A stretch of 64,000 bases of DNA. It comes from Artemia franciscana (taxonomy: Eukaryota > Arthropoda > Branchiopoda > Anostraca > Artemiidae). The stretch spans positions 34,622,890-34,686,889 of the forward strand of contig NC_088868.1 in NCBI RefSeq assembly GCF_032884065.1. Direction: 5' to 3'. The notes under the pieces are model-generated. The model did no database searches. It saw nothing but the letters and a program-made list of their open reading frames with translations, and was not told the DNA's origin. Made by a program: the position numbers and the translations under genes. Of this stretch, positions 25,443 through 37,272 are shown piece after piece (within the stretch, counting starts at the first letter, position 1; each line of letters opens with the position of its first letter).

Positions 25443-25498
25443 CCTTGTTCAAGTACTGATGTATTTAAATTACCAAAGTTGGAAAACATTCTTCCTTT
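25342..25498. repeat. (AT)n microsatellite bracketed by a 27-bp inverted repeat
   Basis: A pure AT array (about 25368-25438) is flanked on the left by GGAAGATTGTTTTCCAACTT (25345-25364) and on the right, after about 33 bases, by the reverse complement of nearly the same text (25472-25498). There are about 3 mismatches over 27 bases. This could be a small inverted-repeat element whose centre expanded into AT, or a microsatellite inside a fold-back structure. Confidence 0.8.
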
Positions 25499-25499
25499 C

Positions 25500-26044
25500 T
25501 CCTTCTGCATTTCTTCTTCAGGAAGTTAAATCTAAGGGGAGAAATTTCAACAGGGATGCTTGAATTTGCTTGGGCTATGGATGGCACAATTAGCAAAGTA
25601 GTATATTTTTTTCCAAGATCCCAGCCTCAGAACTGTAATTCTGTGATCTTTTATCATAGAAGCATAGGACAGTAACCACTCTTTTTCTCTCTGCTTTCAC
25701 TCAGAAGCTCTCTGAGTTGAGTACTTTGACAGCGTAGCTCATCTGCATTCACCTTACTGCGTGTATCCTTAATACCAATCTGATAATTTTAGAATTTTAT
25801 ACTGATGTATAATTGGATAATTGGCCGTTTGTTTTTATATTTAATTGTCTCTTCCAAGAAGATGGCGCTGCTTTAGTACCCTTATTTTATAGAAACGGCT
25901 ATATTTTGTTTTTATGTTTCCTTGGCTCATTTCTCAGTTGAATTCATTGAAGTTCTAGTAAAAATTCGAGCTAATTTGTATTTTATTTGTATTAAAAATT
26001 CCCTTGTGAGACTATTGTAATGATTTGCTTTGAAATTAAATTAA
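25500..26044. other. Unassigned sequence
   Basis: No repeat family, RNA gene or exon signal could be assigned. Confidence 0.4.
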
Positions 26045-27035
26045 AAAAAAAGTTTCGTTTTCGATTGAAAGCAAGGAGCAACATTAAAACTTAAAACGAA
26101 TAGAAATCAATCCGTATATGAGGAGGGCTGCCCTTTCCGCAACTCTCAATCTTTACGCTGAAGTTTTAAAGTTCTTTAAGAATAATTCTTATTCAGATTT
26201 AAAGCCTCAGTTTTTCTTAAAGAATTGTGACACAAAGTCAAACTTTATCTTTTAAGTGAGGGTGAGAAAGAAAAATCACCCCTCATGTATGGAATGATTT
26301 CTGTTTGTTTCAAGTTTCAATGTTAGTATTTACTTTCATTTGAAAAAAAATATTCTTTTTTAATTTAACTTCTGACCTATTTGGCAAATCATACAAGGAA
26401 ATTCCCACCCTCCGTGTAAAGTCTCTCATAGAAAATTCACCTGGAAAACCTTCTTCTCTGCAGAAAATTTTCCCTAGAGAATCTCTTCTGCAGAAAATTC
26501 CGTATAAATCCCCTCAAAAAAATAAAAAAATCTGCATATTTCTCAATAGCAAATACTTGGCTATATGTGAATAATAGAGGAATTGCATTACGCACAGTCC
26601 TTTATCCAAGGACAATGGGGAGGGGGTAGTAGTTCATGTCATCCCCAAAGGCGTAATTATTTGACCTTTCCACTATGCTGAATCCAATAGCTATCTCAAA
26701 CTCTGCATCAGGTATCTTTGAAGAAAATAGATGCTTGAGGAGGGGAACGAGTTGCCTCCCAATCCTTTTGGTCACTTAAAAAGGGCAATAAAACCTTTAA
26801 CTTCCGTTCAAAGGAGCCTACCAACAAATAAACACGAATCTGTGATCTTTCTTTTGGCAAAAAATGCATAATTCCACATTTTTATAGATAGGAGCTAGAA
26901 ATCTCCAAGTAATGTTCCCAAATATGCTGAACTTGACGGTATAATTTTCATTAAGATTCCTGACTATTTAGGGGACTTCCCCCATTTGTAAGAAAATAAA
27001 GCAAATTTGTTTCAGTCTTGTAGCTATTGATTGCC
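26045..27035 (-). repeat. Family FB copy lacking its hairpin end
   Basis: Starts at the module edge (GATTGAAAGCAAGGAGCAAC near 26061), passes the palindrome remnants and continues through the outer module. Landmarks are ATGCTGAATCCAATAGCTAT near 26671, TTTTGGCAAAAAATGC near 26851 and AGATAGGAGCTAG near 26884. It fades out near 27035 without the terminal hairpin. Older than the right-hand copies, judging by its many differences. Confidence 0.7.
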
Positions 27036-27357
27036 TGGGTATCCACTTTTAAGGAATTATCCCTATTATAGGTGAAAATCACTTCTTTTAGGGAAAATAT
27101 TTTTAATCAAGGGATTCAGGAGAATGTAAGACAAAGTAAATGTTTTTAGGGATATTTAGATAAAGTTTAATGTTTTCTTAACGAAGATAAAACAATTCAC
27201 CTAAATTTCCTATTGTTAGTTTTCTCCAACAAACTTATGTCTCAACACTGGTTTGTGTTGTTAAGATCAGCGCAGAATTTTCAAAAAAAAGAAGCTAAAG
27301 TATTGACTATTAATCAACCATCATCATTGACTAGTGATTTACTAATTAATATCGGAT

Positions 27358-27507
27358 CCGGTGGTTAACCCGGTATTTAACTAAAGACCCGGTGGCCCGA
27401 GTCTTTAGGCCCGGGTCTTGACCCGGCCACGCGGTGGCCGGGTTAACTATTGAACCCCGGTGGTTAACCCAGTATTTAACTAAAGACCCGGTGGCTCGGG
27501 TCTTTAG
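27358..27507. repeat. GC-rich duplicated block with a perfect 10-bp-arm hairpin
   Basis: A 51-bp segment (27358-27408) is repeated at 27457-27507 with about 3 differences; key words are CCGGTGGTTAACCC and ACTAAAGACCCGGTGGC. Between them is a hairpin with arms ACCCGGCCAC (27421-27430) and GTGGCCGGGT (27434-27443) around GCG. This is sharply GC-richer than its surroundings. The minus-strand ORF running through it repeats the same peptide because both copies are in frame (99-bp period). Confidence 0.85.
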
Positions 27508-28499
27508 TTTATTTTTAAGCAGTGCCTTTGATTGGTGTAGACTGCCGACACAACTGAAAATTGGTGAGGCTGTGCAGTAACTGCAAAAAAAGCGCATATG
27601 ACCAACATATGTGCACTTGGGACTTTTCAATGTGCTGGTGACTTCTTTTTAAAGTGGTCATCTTCAAATCTGTAGGAGACGATCCAAACAGAGCTGCCCC
27701 TGTAAAAAAAACATCTTATTTGACATGTTCACTTGTGACCTGAATAGAGTCATCAGTGAAAACGTGTTAAGCTAGTACATCAGATTGTTTTTTTTTTTGT
27801 TGTTGTTTTTTTTTTGCAGATACAACTAATATTATGTTTGGATCTAACAGATCTACGTCAATGCTTATGAAGGCCTTGGAACCCACATTTTGAATGTGAA
27901 ATGCTCTTACTATTGTAAACTTTTGAATGTAAGTCTTGGAACAGGAAACATGAAACCTATATTAATGCAATGTGGGTCAACTTCAACTTTGAAATTTATA
28001 TTGGATTCTAGAAACCCTAAACAGAACATGAATTTACAGAATTTATGATGCTCTTGTCTTGTAGAAAAAGGAATCAGAAAAACTAGGTTTACAATACCAG
28101 AAAATAGAACTTGACAATTTTAATACAGTGGAACGTGTTTTTAAGAACTTTGGAAATCATTTTACATACGGATTTCTGAAGTGTTATCAGTAGTTACTCT
28201 CGTACAGTACATCTATAAAGTTCTCCTCTTGTGTTTGTTCACAAACTATGTATACAGACTTTGTGGAGTAAAAGAATAGTTTATAGCAAACACACTCTGC
28301 TTCTTTCTCCTCCCACGTGAATTTTTAGCTCAGATAAATTCAGCTACGCGGTTACCAGTACACGCATACCAATATTAGATGATTATACATATAAACCCAG
28401 ACAAAACCAGAAGGGAGTAGTAAATGGTTTTTACCATCTTATTCACTTATGCTCACACTACGCATGTTTGTCCCTTCTCAAGACACTAGAAGACTTGAG

Positions 28500-29660
28500 T
28501 GAATTATTTTGCCCATTTTCCCAGAAGTGTTTCCAGAAAAGATAAATATGCCGACATTCAGAAGTTGTTTTGATGCAAAGTTCACTGAATTCTTGCGCCA
28601 AAACAGACCCGTTGTGTAAGCCCGCGTAAAGAGGCTTATCGAGCCATAGGTAGCTCTTATTCAGTATTTCATAGAAACCATGCTTGACGAACCAACTGTG
28701 AAAAATGACCTGATCTTATTGACATTAACAAGTTGAACAAGTCATACAATGAATCAATGGACCTCTTTACCTATAACGAAGCCAATACAGTTTTCGAATC
28801 CGAGCTCCCACTCCTTCACTTCCTAAATGGCAAGTTTCAGCAAACTTGTGAATGGTATTGCGTCTAATTTCATAAAACTGGGCTATTCTCGCAGTGTAAC
28901 CGAACTGGACGTAACCGAAGTGTAACCGAACAGCACTAACCGAATTGGATCCTTACTTTCCAAATGAGTACCTGCCTTTAAACCAGACATATATGGGAAC
29001 ATCTGCAATCTAAGTCCATGCAAGAACAAGAAAAAGCTCAAGAGCCACGCGATAACCTTGATGTCTTCTCGAAAATGCTCTATTTGTCCCAATCAAGCTG
29101 GTCAAAGACCAGCCCAAGTTTTAAGACAAATTTATGACATTTTGGCTTTAATTAAATCAGGGAATGCAAGAAATTTGAAGCGAAAATCTCTAAGACACCT
29201 AATTTTGCGACCTCCTCCTCTGGCAGAAATGCGTTCCCGGCAGAAAATAGGTATAAAATGAAGGCTACATGCAATTACTGATGTAAGTGACTTTTATTTA
29301 TGATATTTCTAAATTGAGGAAAGGTCGTTAGAGCAGTACTGGAAGAAGATTCTTGACCTGAAGACTCACAGTGGTGAAATCAAATACTCAGAAGCGTGGA
29401 AATGCATATCACTAATCTTCCAGTGATCTTTTAGCAATTTTCCAGCAGAGCGTTAGTTCAGCCTCCTGAAATTGACTGAAATAGACATCCGAAATAAAAT
29501 GGAAACTATCACCCTCGTCTCCCTTATTCGTGTCAATTAATGGTTGGAAAACGGAGACAAAACTTCACCAACTCTCTGGATACAGACAGCTGGCGCTTGC
29601 TTCGAGACGCAACATGAGATGAAGTCCTGGAGATGGCATTTATTCGATATTTTTTGTTCA
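28500..29660 (+). pseudogene. Dead hAT-superfamily transposase
   Basis: The clearest part is 29433-29539, which reads SNFPAER, a stop codon, FSLLKL, TEIDIRNKMET and then a LVSLIRVN end. This is the spacing of the hAT C-terminal dimerisation domain (SN...ER.FS..K.....RN.M....L..L). Upstream, scattered coding-like stretches (about 28510-29260) may be the rest of the transposase, but they are broken by stops and frameshifts. No terminal inverted repeats or 8-bp target duplication were identified. The domain call is fairly secure; the outer limits are not. Confidence 0.6.
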
Positions 29661-30754
29661 ATAAATATTTTCGTTAGTGTAAAAGATATTATATTTTATT
29701 ATTTGTAAAAAGTAACAATTAGATGTTGATCTGTGATTTTCATGTAAATTATATGGAAATCTGGGGGAAAATATCCTTTTATTTCTAGGGTAAAAATAAA
29801 GAGAAATCAGACCTTAACCAAAGACATCTTATACAAAATTAATATGGAAGTAAGGAGAATCGAAATAAAAGAGTAGAAGCCCTATTGATGTAATAGGAAT
29901 TTTAGATAAGGGGAAACCTAAATTATATTTTTTTTTGAGGCATTTTTTTTTTTAATCTATCTGCCAGTTCTCTTTTTATTTCAATACTACCCAGCTTTCA
30001 GGTAGAGCGAGAGTAAAGGTTTGAATTAGAAGGTATATGCATATATAAACAAGTAAACACTTGATTTAAGAGGAAGAATTACTCTGGAGGTGCTACTTAC
30101 GTAAGTGTGAATAACTTAACCCACAATTTTAGCTGATAATTACTTCGTAGGGGTGGAATAATGTAGGTAATCACTGTAAATTTTGCATACACCACAGAAT
30201 TCACGCGGGAAAAAGACATATACAAGTTCTATCCCACTCATCCCTATAGTAGGGCCTACGCTATATACAAATGTTAGCTGTTTTTTTTCCAACTTGGTTA
30301 ACTTGGCATTGTGAGCTTTCCTTCTTTATAATTTTTATACAGTTACTTAATATACTGGCTGGTTATAGATACCCGTATTTTGCCAATAGGTTTAACCATT
30401 TGGAACATGGAATGCTCTGAGTAAACGAGTGTTCGTTACTCAGTGACTGCTTGTACGCAGCCCTTCTATAAGTACCTCTCAAAGTCCCTTCGTCATGATA
30501 CTGCTTAATCACTTGCACCTGAATCAGGATACAAGCTGGGCAGCAGTACTCCATGGTGAAAGGATGGTGTAGATAGTTGAAATCCATTTTACTCACTCGC
30601 GGGTTTGTCGGCTGATTATTCCTAGCCTGTGTAGGTACCAACAGCAGAAATGACGATAGAAATCTGTGATTGGCTCAATTTCAATCTTGACTGTTCATTC
30701 ATCTCTTTATTCATCATGTCTTGATTCTCGTCATGTGGCGTTGAAAAGAAGTAT
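29661..30754. other. Unassigned sequence
   Basis: A 92-codon minus-strand ORF (30363-30641) is the only sizeable open frame. It has mixed amino-acid composition but no motif I recognise, no splice-site support and no neighbour that would explain it. Confidence 0.35.
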
Positions 30755-30838
30755 TGTGGCCACCATAGTGCTACATTAGTGCCACCATAGTGCCACTATA
30801 GTGCTACAGCACTATGGTGGCCACCATAGTGCTACATT
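30755..30838. repeat. Palindrome-rich cluster of CCACCATAGTGC words
   Basis: GTGGCCACCATAGTGCTACA occurs at 30756 and again at 30817. Between them is GCCACCATAGTGCC plus a perfect small hairpin with arms ATAGTGCT and AGCACTAT around AC. The whole 84-bp block can fold on itself in several ways. No gene is associated. Confidence 0.85.
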
Positions 30839-31713
30839 CAATCCTACTTAATTCCCACGTTTATACCTACTACCTCCCCCAGTCCAGAGTTAGTAATATA
30901 ATTCCTGGTTAATAAACACCGCTTGCTTACCTTGCTCACCGTATGTGTAGGGTATGGGATACCAGGAAGCAACGATTCATCTTAGGCTGATCTTTCCTCA
31001 GGGCAGTTAGGCTCCTTTTCTAAAATGTCTGAAAATGCATTTCTTTTTACAGTAAGATTGCACTCCCCCGGAAAAGTTAAGCCACACATACGTCTATTAA
31101 CTCGTAAATAAAAGATGTATATGAAAAAGCTTGACGTCATGCATTAATGCTTTAGGATATGCCTTAATTCAAATCGTAACTTTGTTTACGGGTGGTATTT
31201 CTTCCTTGTAATTTAAGTATTAAAAATATAGTATACAAGGCAGATAATTCACTTTTTTTGAAACTTGAGAATTTTAGTCTTGCAATTGAAAGTTACATTC
31301 AAAAGGGTTTTTACGAGTCAATTTCGCTTCCCGAAAATCAAAAACTCAAAAATATGATTTACAACCCCGTTGCTAGTATGAGCTGCACAACCGCTATTAC
31401 ATGTCAATCTTTCGTTAAGGCTAATTAGGTGTGGATGAAGTTTCCGACTTCATAAAGTTTTTGTCGTTTTTAATGACTGCTTTTAAATATACTACCGACA
31501 AAGAACTCAAGCTAAAAAGAAACGCAGTAAACACGATTGCGATTTAATAGTGATTCAAAATTGCTCTTTGAAAATTTTAATTCTTCCGCTGGTTTCGCCA
31601 AAGACTATTTCGCACGGTCAGCTGCTATTCGAAAGAACACTAATATATTTCAGAAGTGCAATGATAAGCACATGCACATTGATAAAATACTTTCTTTTTC
31701 TTTACTATATAAA
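30839..31713. other. Unassigned sequence
   Basis: No repeat boundary or exon is recognised. Short plus-strand ORFs at 31192-31428 and 31537-31732 have no recognisable product. Confidence 0.35.
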
Positions 31714-32289
31714 AAAAGTTCTTTTTAACTGAAAGTAAGGAGCAGCATTAAAACTCAAAACGGACAGAGATTATTCCGTATATGAAAGGGACTGTCCTCT
31801 CCTTAACGCTCCGCTCTTTACGCTAAAGTTTGACTCTTTTTCACAGCTCTACCTTTTAAAACATTTAAAATGATCACCGCTGAGAAAAAACAGCAAACAA
31901 TTAAACAGATAAACAAATATACACGCATCCGTGATCTTTCTTCTAGAAAAAAAACAAACAAAATTCCAAAATTTTGCAGAGAGGAGCTTGAAACCTCTAC
32001 AGTAGGGTTCTCTGATACGCTGAATCTGGTTCTGTGATTTTCATTAAGATTTGATGACTTTTTTTTGGGGTGGGGACTTTGTACCTTTTTTTGAAAATAA
32101 AGCAAATTTTCTCAAGATCGTAACTTTTGACGGGCGAGGCTAAACTTGATGAAACTTGTATATTTAAAGTCAGCATAAGCATATAATTCTTTTGACGCAT
32201 ATATTGGTATCAAAATTTAGTTTTTTATAGTTTCGATTACTATTGAGCCGGGTCGCTTCTTACTACAGTTCGTTACCACGAACTGTAAA
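31714..32289 (-). repeat. Family FB copy, internally deleted
   Basis: Starts with the module edge TTTTAACTGAAAGTAAGGAG and the left palindrome arm (CGCTCTTTACGCTAAAGTTT near 31810). It then jumps into the outer module (CACGCATCCGTGATCTTTCT near 31922) and ends in the intact terminal hairpin CAGTTCGTTACCACGAACTG (32267-32286). About three quarters of the outer module and the right palindrome arm are missing, so it is a short derivative. Confidence 0.8.
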
Positions 32290-32548
32290 ATTGGAAAATG
32301 ATCATAAGAAATGATTATTATTCCTCCCACGCTTTTGACTTTATTCTTAAGGTGGATATCACCCAATTTTTTTTTCAGTAAGGCAAAAGAAAGACAGAAA
32401 ACAGGACTACTAATTTACCAATCTTTAAAATTGCTTCTTGAAAATGATAACTGAATCTTTATTCTCTCCAAAGGGCTGGCTGATATTCAAAAGATCAATA
32501 ACACATTCAATGAGTGTATTGACTATTTTAGACACATTGATAAAAAAA

Positions 32549-34880
32549 ACAAGAGCTCTTATGGCACTTGTGACAAGGCCGGACGAGCCAAGAGCTCATA
32601 TGGTATGAGCTCTAGCAAAATTCTAAGAATCAATAGATTGATTTAAAAGGAAAATCGGAGGCTTAATGCCGGTCGGGATTTAAAGTAAGAGCTCTGAGTC
32701 GCGAGGTCCTTCTAAATATCAAAATTCATTAAGATCCGAGCACCCACTCGAAAGTTTTAAACACCTCATTTTTTCTACATTTTCCTCTCCCTTCAGCCCC
32801 CCAGAAGGTCTAATCGGGGAAAACGACTTTATCAAGTCAATTTGTGCAGCTCCCGGACACGCCTACCAATTTCCATCGTCCTAGCACGTGCAGAAGCACC
32901 AAACTCGCCAAAGCACTGAACCCCACCCCCTGACTCCCCCAAAGAGAGTGGATACAGTACGGTTACGTCAATCATGTATTTACGACATTTGCTTATTCTA
33001 CCCACCAAGTTTCATCCCGATTTCTCTACTCTAAGCGTTTTCCAAGATTTCCTGTCTCCCCCTCCAACTCCCCCCAATGTCAACAGATCTGGTCGGAATT
33101 TGAAGTAAGAGCTCTAAGATACGAGTTCCTTCTAAATATCGAATTTCATTAAGATCCGGTACCCGTTCTTAAGTTAAAAATTCCTCATTTTTTTTATTTT
33201 TCCAAATCAACACCCCCCGAGCTCCTCCAAAGTGAACAAATCGGTTTCAATTATGTCAATCCCTTACCTATAGCTTGTTCTTATTCTTCTCATCAAGTTT
33301 CACCCTGATCTCTCCACTCTATGCGTTTCCCAAGATTTCTTTTCCCCCCTCCAACCCCTTCTGTCCCCGGATCCAATTGAAATCGAAAATGGAGTATATG
33401 AAACATAAGATCCTTCTATATATCAAATTTCATTAAGATCCGATCACCCATTCGTAAGATAAAAATACCTCAATCGAAACATTTTCCAAGAATTCTGGTT
33501 TCTCCCTCCAACTCCCTCCAATGTTACCGGACCTGGTCAGGATTTAATATAAGAGCTCTAAAGCACAAGATCCTTCTAAATTTCAAATTTCATTAAGATC
33601 TGATCACCCGCTCATAAGTTACAAATAACTCATTTTTTCTAATTTTTCCGAAGTACTCCCTCCCCCCTCAACACCACCAAAGAGGGCGGATCCAGCCTGG
33701 TTATGTCAGTCATGTATCTTGGACATGTTTTTATTCCTCCCACCAAGTTTCATCCTAATCGCTCCACTTTAAGTGTTTTCCAAGATTTTCGGTCCCCCCC
33801 CCCTAATGACGCTGGATCCGGTGGGGATTTAAAATGATTAGATCTGAGTTACGAGGTCCTTCTAAATATGAAATTTCATTAAGATACGACCACTCCTTCG
33901 TAAGTTAAAATACCTATTTTTCTAATTTTTCAAAATTAACCCTCCCCCCCTCAACTCCCCCAAATAGAGCAGTTCCGTTCCGGTTATGTCAATCACGTAT
34001 CTAGAGCTTCTGCTTATTTTTCGCACCAAGTTTCATCCCAATCCCTTTACTCTAAGTGTTTTCCAAGATTTTAGGCCCCCCCGACTCCCCCATATGTCAC
34101 CGGATCCAGGGCGGATCCGTTCCGGTTATGTCAGTCACGTATCCTGGACTTGTTATTATTCTTCCCACCATGTTTCATCCTGATCTTTCCGCTTTAAGTG
34201 TTTTCCAAGATTTCCGGTTCCCCCCAACTCCTTCCCCCTTAATGACACCGGATTCGGTCGGGATTTAAAGTAAAATATCTGAGTGACGAGGTCCTTCTAA
34301 ATATGAAATTCCTTTAAGATCCGACCACTCTTTTGTAAGTTAAAAATACCTCATTTTTCTAATTTTTCAGAATTAACCCTCCCCCTCCAACTCCTCCAAA
34401 CGGAGCAGGTCCGTTCGGGTTATGTCAATCACGTATCTAGGACTTCTGCTTATTTTTCCCACCAGGTTTCATCCCGATCCCTCTACTCTAAGCGTTTTCC
34501 AAGATTTCATGTTCCCCCCTCCAACTCCCCCAATGTCACCGGATCTTGTCGGGATTTAACATAATAGCTCTGAGACACGATATCCTTCCAAACATCAAAT
34601 TTCATTACGATCCCATCACCCTTTCGTAAGTTAAAAATACTTCTTTTTATCTTTTTTTTTCGAATTAACCAGCCCCCCACTCCCCACCCCAGAATGTCAA
34701 ATCGGGAAAAAGACTATTTTAATTTATTTTTGTCCGGTCCCTGATACGCCTGCTAAATTTCATCGTCCTAGCTTACCTGGAAGTGCCTAAAGAAAGAAAA
34801 CCGGGATAGACCGACAGACAGACAGACCGACAGAATTTGCGATCGCCATGTCACTTGGTTAATACCAAGTGCCACAAAAA
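32549..34880 (+). mobile_element. Family GA element with central tandem repeats
   Basis: Opens with AAGAGCTCTTATGGCACTTG and a palindrome (arms GAGCTCAT 32592-32599 and ATGAGCTC 32605-32612). The core is a series of about 290-bp tandem units, with TTTTCCAAGATTT-like marks near 33038, 33327, 33490, 33778, 34060, 34200 and 34497; two steps are half-length. It closes with a GACA-rich stretch (34812-34830), the 8-bp palindrome GCGATCGC (34839-34846) and a hairpin with arms CACTTGGT and ACCAAGTG (34852-34871). GGCACTTG near the start and CAAGTGCC near the end are inverted. This architecture resembles DINE/Helentron-type non-autonomous elements, which is inference. No ORF. Confidence 0.75.
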
Positions 34881-35401
34881 CGGTGTTAAAACAAATTCTT
34901 TTCCTTTAAAAGGGTCATATAAAACGATGTTACGCTCACATTTGTAAGGCTATCAAGGCAAACTGGGATGGTTCAAAATTGGGGAAAATTAAAATTTTCC
35001 CAAGGGCCCTAGTCTACTTAAAAATTCAAAATGATGGTTTCAAAGTCCACCGTTTGGGGTTATCAAAAACAACATCTTCTTCAACCCCATCCCACTGTCT
35101 GTCCAAGCTAGGTGTGAGTCAAGGGAATATGAAATTATAGTAGTAAACAATTATAAGTTCATTATGTTAACATTTCTCAACAAAGTTCTTTCTGATAAAG
35201 CCAGAAATTATACTAAAACGAAGAGAGAGAAAAAATTTCAAGATAATGATAAAAAAATGAGACTAGGGCCAGTAGAAGGAAAATACAAACTAAAACGACG
35301 CGGGTATTTCGCCTGTACTAGACGGGACGTCTTTAGCGCTAAGATCAAAGATAAAATATAAGATAATCTGTAAAATAAAGTCTAAAACTAACAAGTAAAA
35401 A

Positions 35402-35458
<57 letters not shown>

Positions 35459-36645
35459 TGAGCACCACAAAAGTTAGTTAGATTTACATCAATGGGTACA
35501 ATGAAACGAATTGATGAAATAAAATAAAATGAAAGTAAATTATTTATTTGTTAGCAGTAATCCTTTCGTTAGATTACGCTAATATAATTCTCGTAGGTCT
35601 TACTCCCGTTTTTTTTTCTTTATTTTGAGATTTTTTCTCACTTTGTTTTTGTAGTGTCCATTTCGACTTTAGATTTTTAATTAGAAATTATGCTTTTAGT
35701 GATTATTTTCCTCATTTTAAAAGCCAAAAAGAGCATTAATACCTTAAAAGAGCGGAAACTTGGACTAGTGTCGATAAAAAAAAGATAAAAAAAATCCATC
35801 TATTGTATTGTATTTTCAGTGTAATACTGAGAAAAAATTTGTATAAATGGCAAAATTTTTGTATGAAGCTTGAAAAAAAAAATCAAACTTGAAAAAAAAA
35901 TGTTAGGAACGTCAAACACTACATTATTTTTCCTTGTAATTTAACCATTCTCTGTTCGTCAAAGAGGCTCACTTGATATTTACATTTGAGTAAGCAAGGT
36001 TTGAGAAAACGGTTGATACTGAGTAAGGCTTAAGTTTAACATATTTTCAGCCATTAATGTTGACAGTAAGATGTTTGGGTTTTTATTGCTCTTTTTTGCC
36101 TAATACGCCCGGTGACAAATTATCTTTTGCTTGACCACACACAACATTTTACCATTTATTTTAAAACCAGACAATCCAATTGACGTGGCTAATATCTGAC
36201 GATTTGATCCGATAAACCCTTTCTGTCTAAGCATCTTTGGAAAGATAAATAGTTCGCAGGCTAGGTCAATACCGGCAATAAAATGCGACTACGCGTTTAT
36301 TGCTTTGGCTGGAATTTACAACTGAAATTCCTTATGTAGATATAGATGCTATTTGTGCATTACTTCTGCAATTCATATTTTTGTGGCCTTTCAATAAGCT
36401 TAGAAGGCGACATACAACTTGGTTTCAGACTGTAGCCTGTTTAAGTCACAATAGGTGTGCACCTGGCACGTAAGCAGGGGGGCTTTGGCCCCCCCCCCGA
36501 CATTTTGTGAAATGTTTAATTTCCCCATGGCTCTTGGGATTTCTGGCAAAAAAGGACATTTATTAAGAATCTCGATACATATGTGAAGCCTTTTTTGGGG
36601 GATTTTAAAGCATGCAATTATCCGGTCAAGTCACTGCCTAATGTT
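34881..36645. other. Unassigned sequence containing an (AT)n array at 35407-35453
   Basis: No gene is recognised. The AT array is pure and about 47 bp. A C(10) run occurs near 36489. The 65-aa ORF at 35164-35361 is Lys-rich with no motif. Confidence 0.45.
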
Positions 36646-36680
36646 TCTATTTTCAAAAGTATAGTAGGCATTGATGACGT
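36646..36680 (-). pseudogene. Remnant of Helitron-ORF sequence at a Helitron insertion point
   Basis: ATTTTCAAAAGTATAGTAGG then CATTGATGACG parallels 39493-39521 (ATTTTCAAAAGTGTAGTAGG then CATTGATGACGC). On the minus strand it encodes the VINAYY part of the small Helitron ORF. It is cut at 36680 by AT sequence and the CTAG end of the next element, so a Helitron appears to have landed inside an older related copy. Confidence 0.6.
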
Positions 36681-36695
36681 ATATATATATATGTA

Positions 36696-36992
36696 CTAGC
36701 TGTTGGGGTGGCGCTTCGCGCCACCCCAACACCTAGTTGGTGGGGCGCTTCGCGCCCCCCAAGCCCCCCCGCGCGCGTAAGTCGTTACGCGCCATATTAG
36801 TTACGCGCCATTGTAGTTGTGTCCCACAACTACATATATGTGTTTCAAACTACGCAAAAATTGCGAATATACAACATTCTTGGCTTTCCCACTTCTGGGA
36901 GCTTTCCGTTTCCAATTGCCAGCAATTGATCTTAAAATGTTTGACCAGAGTCATCGTTACACAGACAGACAACTTATTTTTATATATATAGA
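36696..36992 (-). mobile_element. Short non-autonomous Helitron (element 1)
   Basis: Read on the minus strand, the 5' end is TCTATATATATAAAAATAAG (36992-36973) followed by TTGTCTGTCTG. The 3' end is a hairpin with arms GTTGGGGTGGCGC and GCGCCACCCCAAC (36702-36730), two bases, and CTAG (36696-36699) followed by host T. That is the Helitron signature (5' TC, hairpin then CTAG at 3', insertion before T). A second GC hairpin (about 36737-36762) lies just inside. The 5' flanking base is T rather than the expected A. No Rep/helicase is encoded. Confidence 0.75.
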
Positions 36993-37134
<142 letters not shown>

Positions 37135-37192
37135 CTTTTTAGTTTTTTTGTAGTTTTTACCTTTTTTAGTTTTTTTCTTCTTTTGTATTAAT

Positions 37193-37272
37193 GCTAAAGC
37201 CAAGGTTCAAACCTGGAGCCTCTCGGACCTAGAACCTGAAACATAACGCTTTACCAACTCAGCTACTTCGGC
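37193..37272 (-). repeat. tRNA-like sequence inside the Helitron
   Basis: On the minus strand the 80 bases begin GCCGAAG and end CTTTAGC, which pair as a seven-step acceptor stem with one mismatch and one G-U. A D-arm-like GCTGAGTTGGTAAAGC follows, which is an A-box match. A B-box-like GGTTTGAACC lies in a T-arm with pairing flanks (CCAGG/CCTTGG). The region between is long, as in Ser/Leu tRNAs, and I could not fold a convincing anticodon arm. It is therefore a tRNA-derived fragment, not a confident functional tRNA. Confidence 0.45.

Noticed and set aside
30363..30641. 92-codon minus-strand ORF with mixed composition
   Set aside because: Plausible length but no recognised domain or splice support; could be chance or a worn element ORF.
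32549..34880. CRISPR array, because of regularly spaced repeats
   Set aside because: Units are about 290 bp, imperfect and lack unique spacers; the context is eukaryotic.
37193..37272. Calling a functional tRNA gene
   Set aside because: Acceptor and T-arm pairing are suggestive but no convincing anticodon arm was found, and the sequence lies inside a Helitron.
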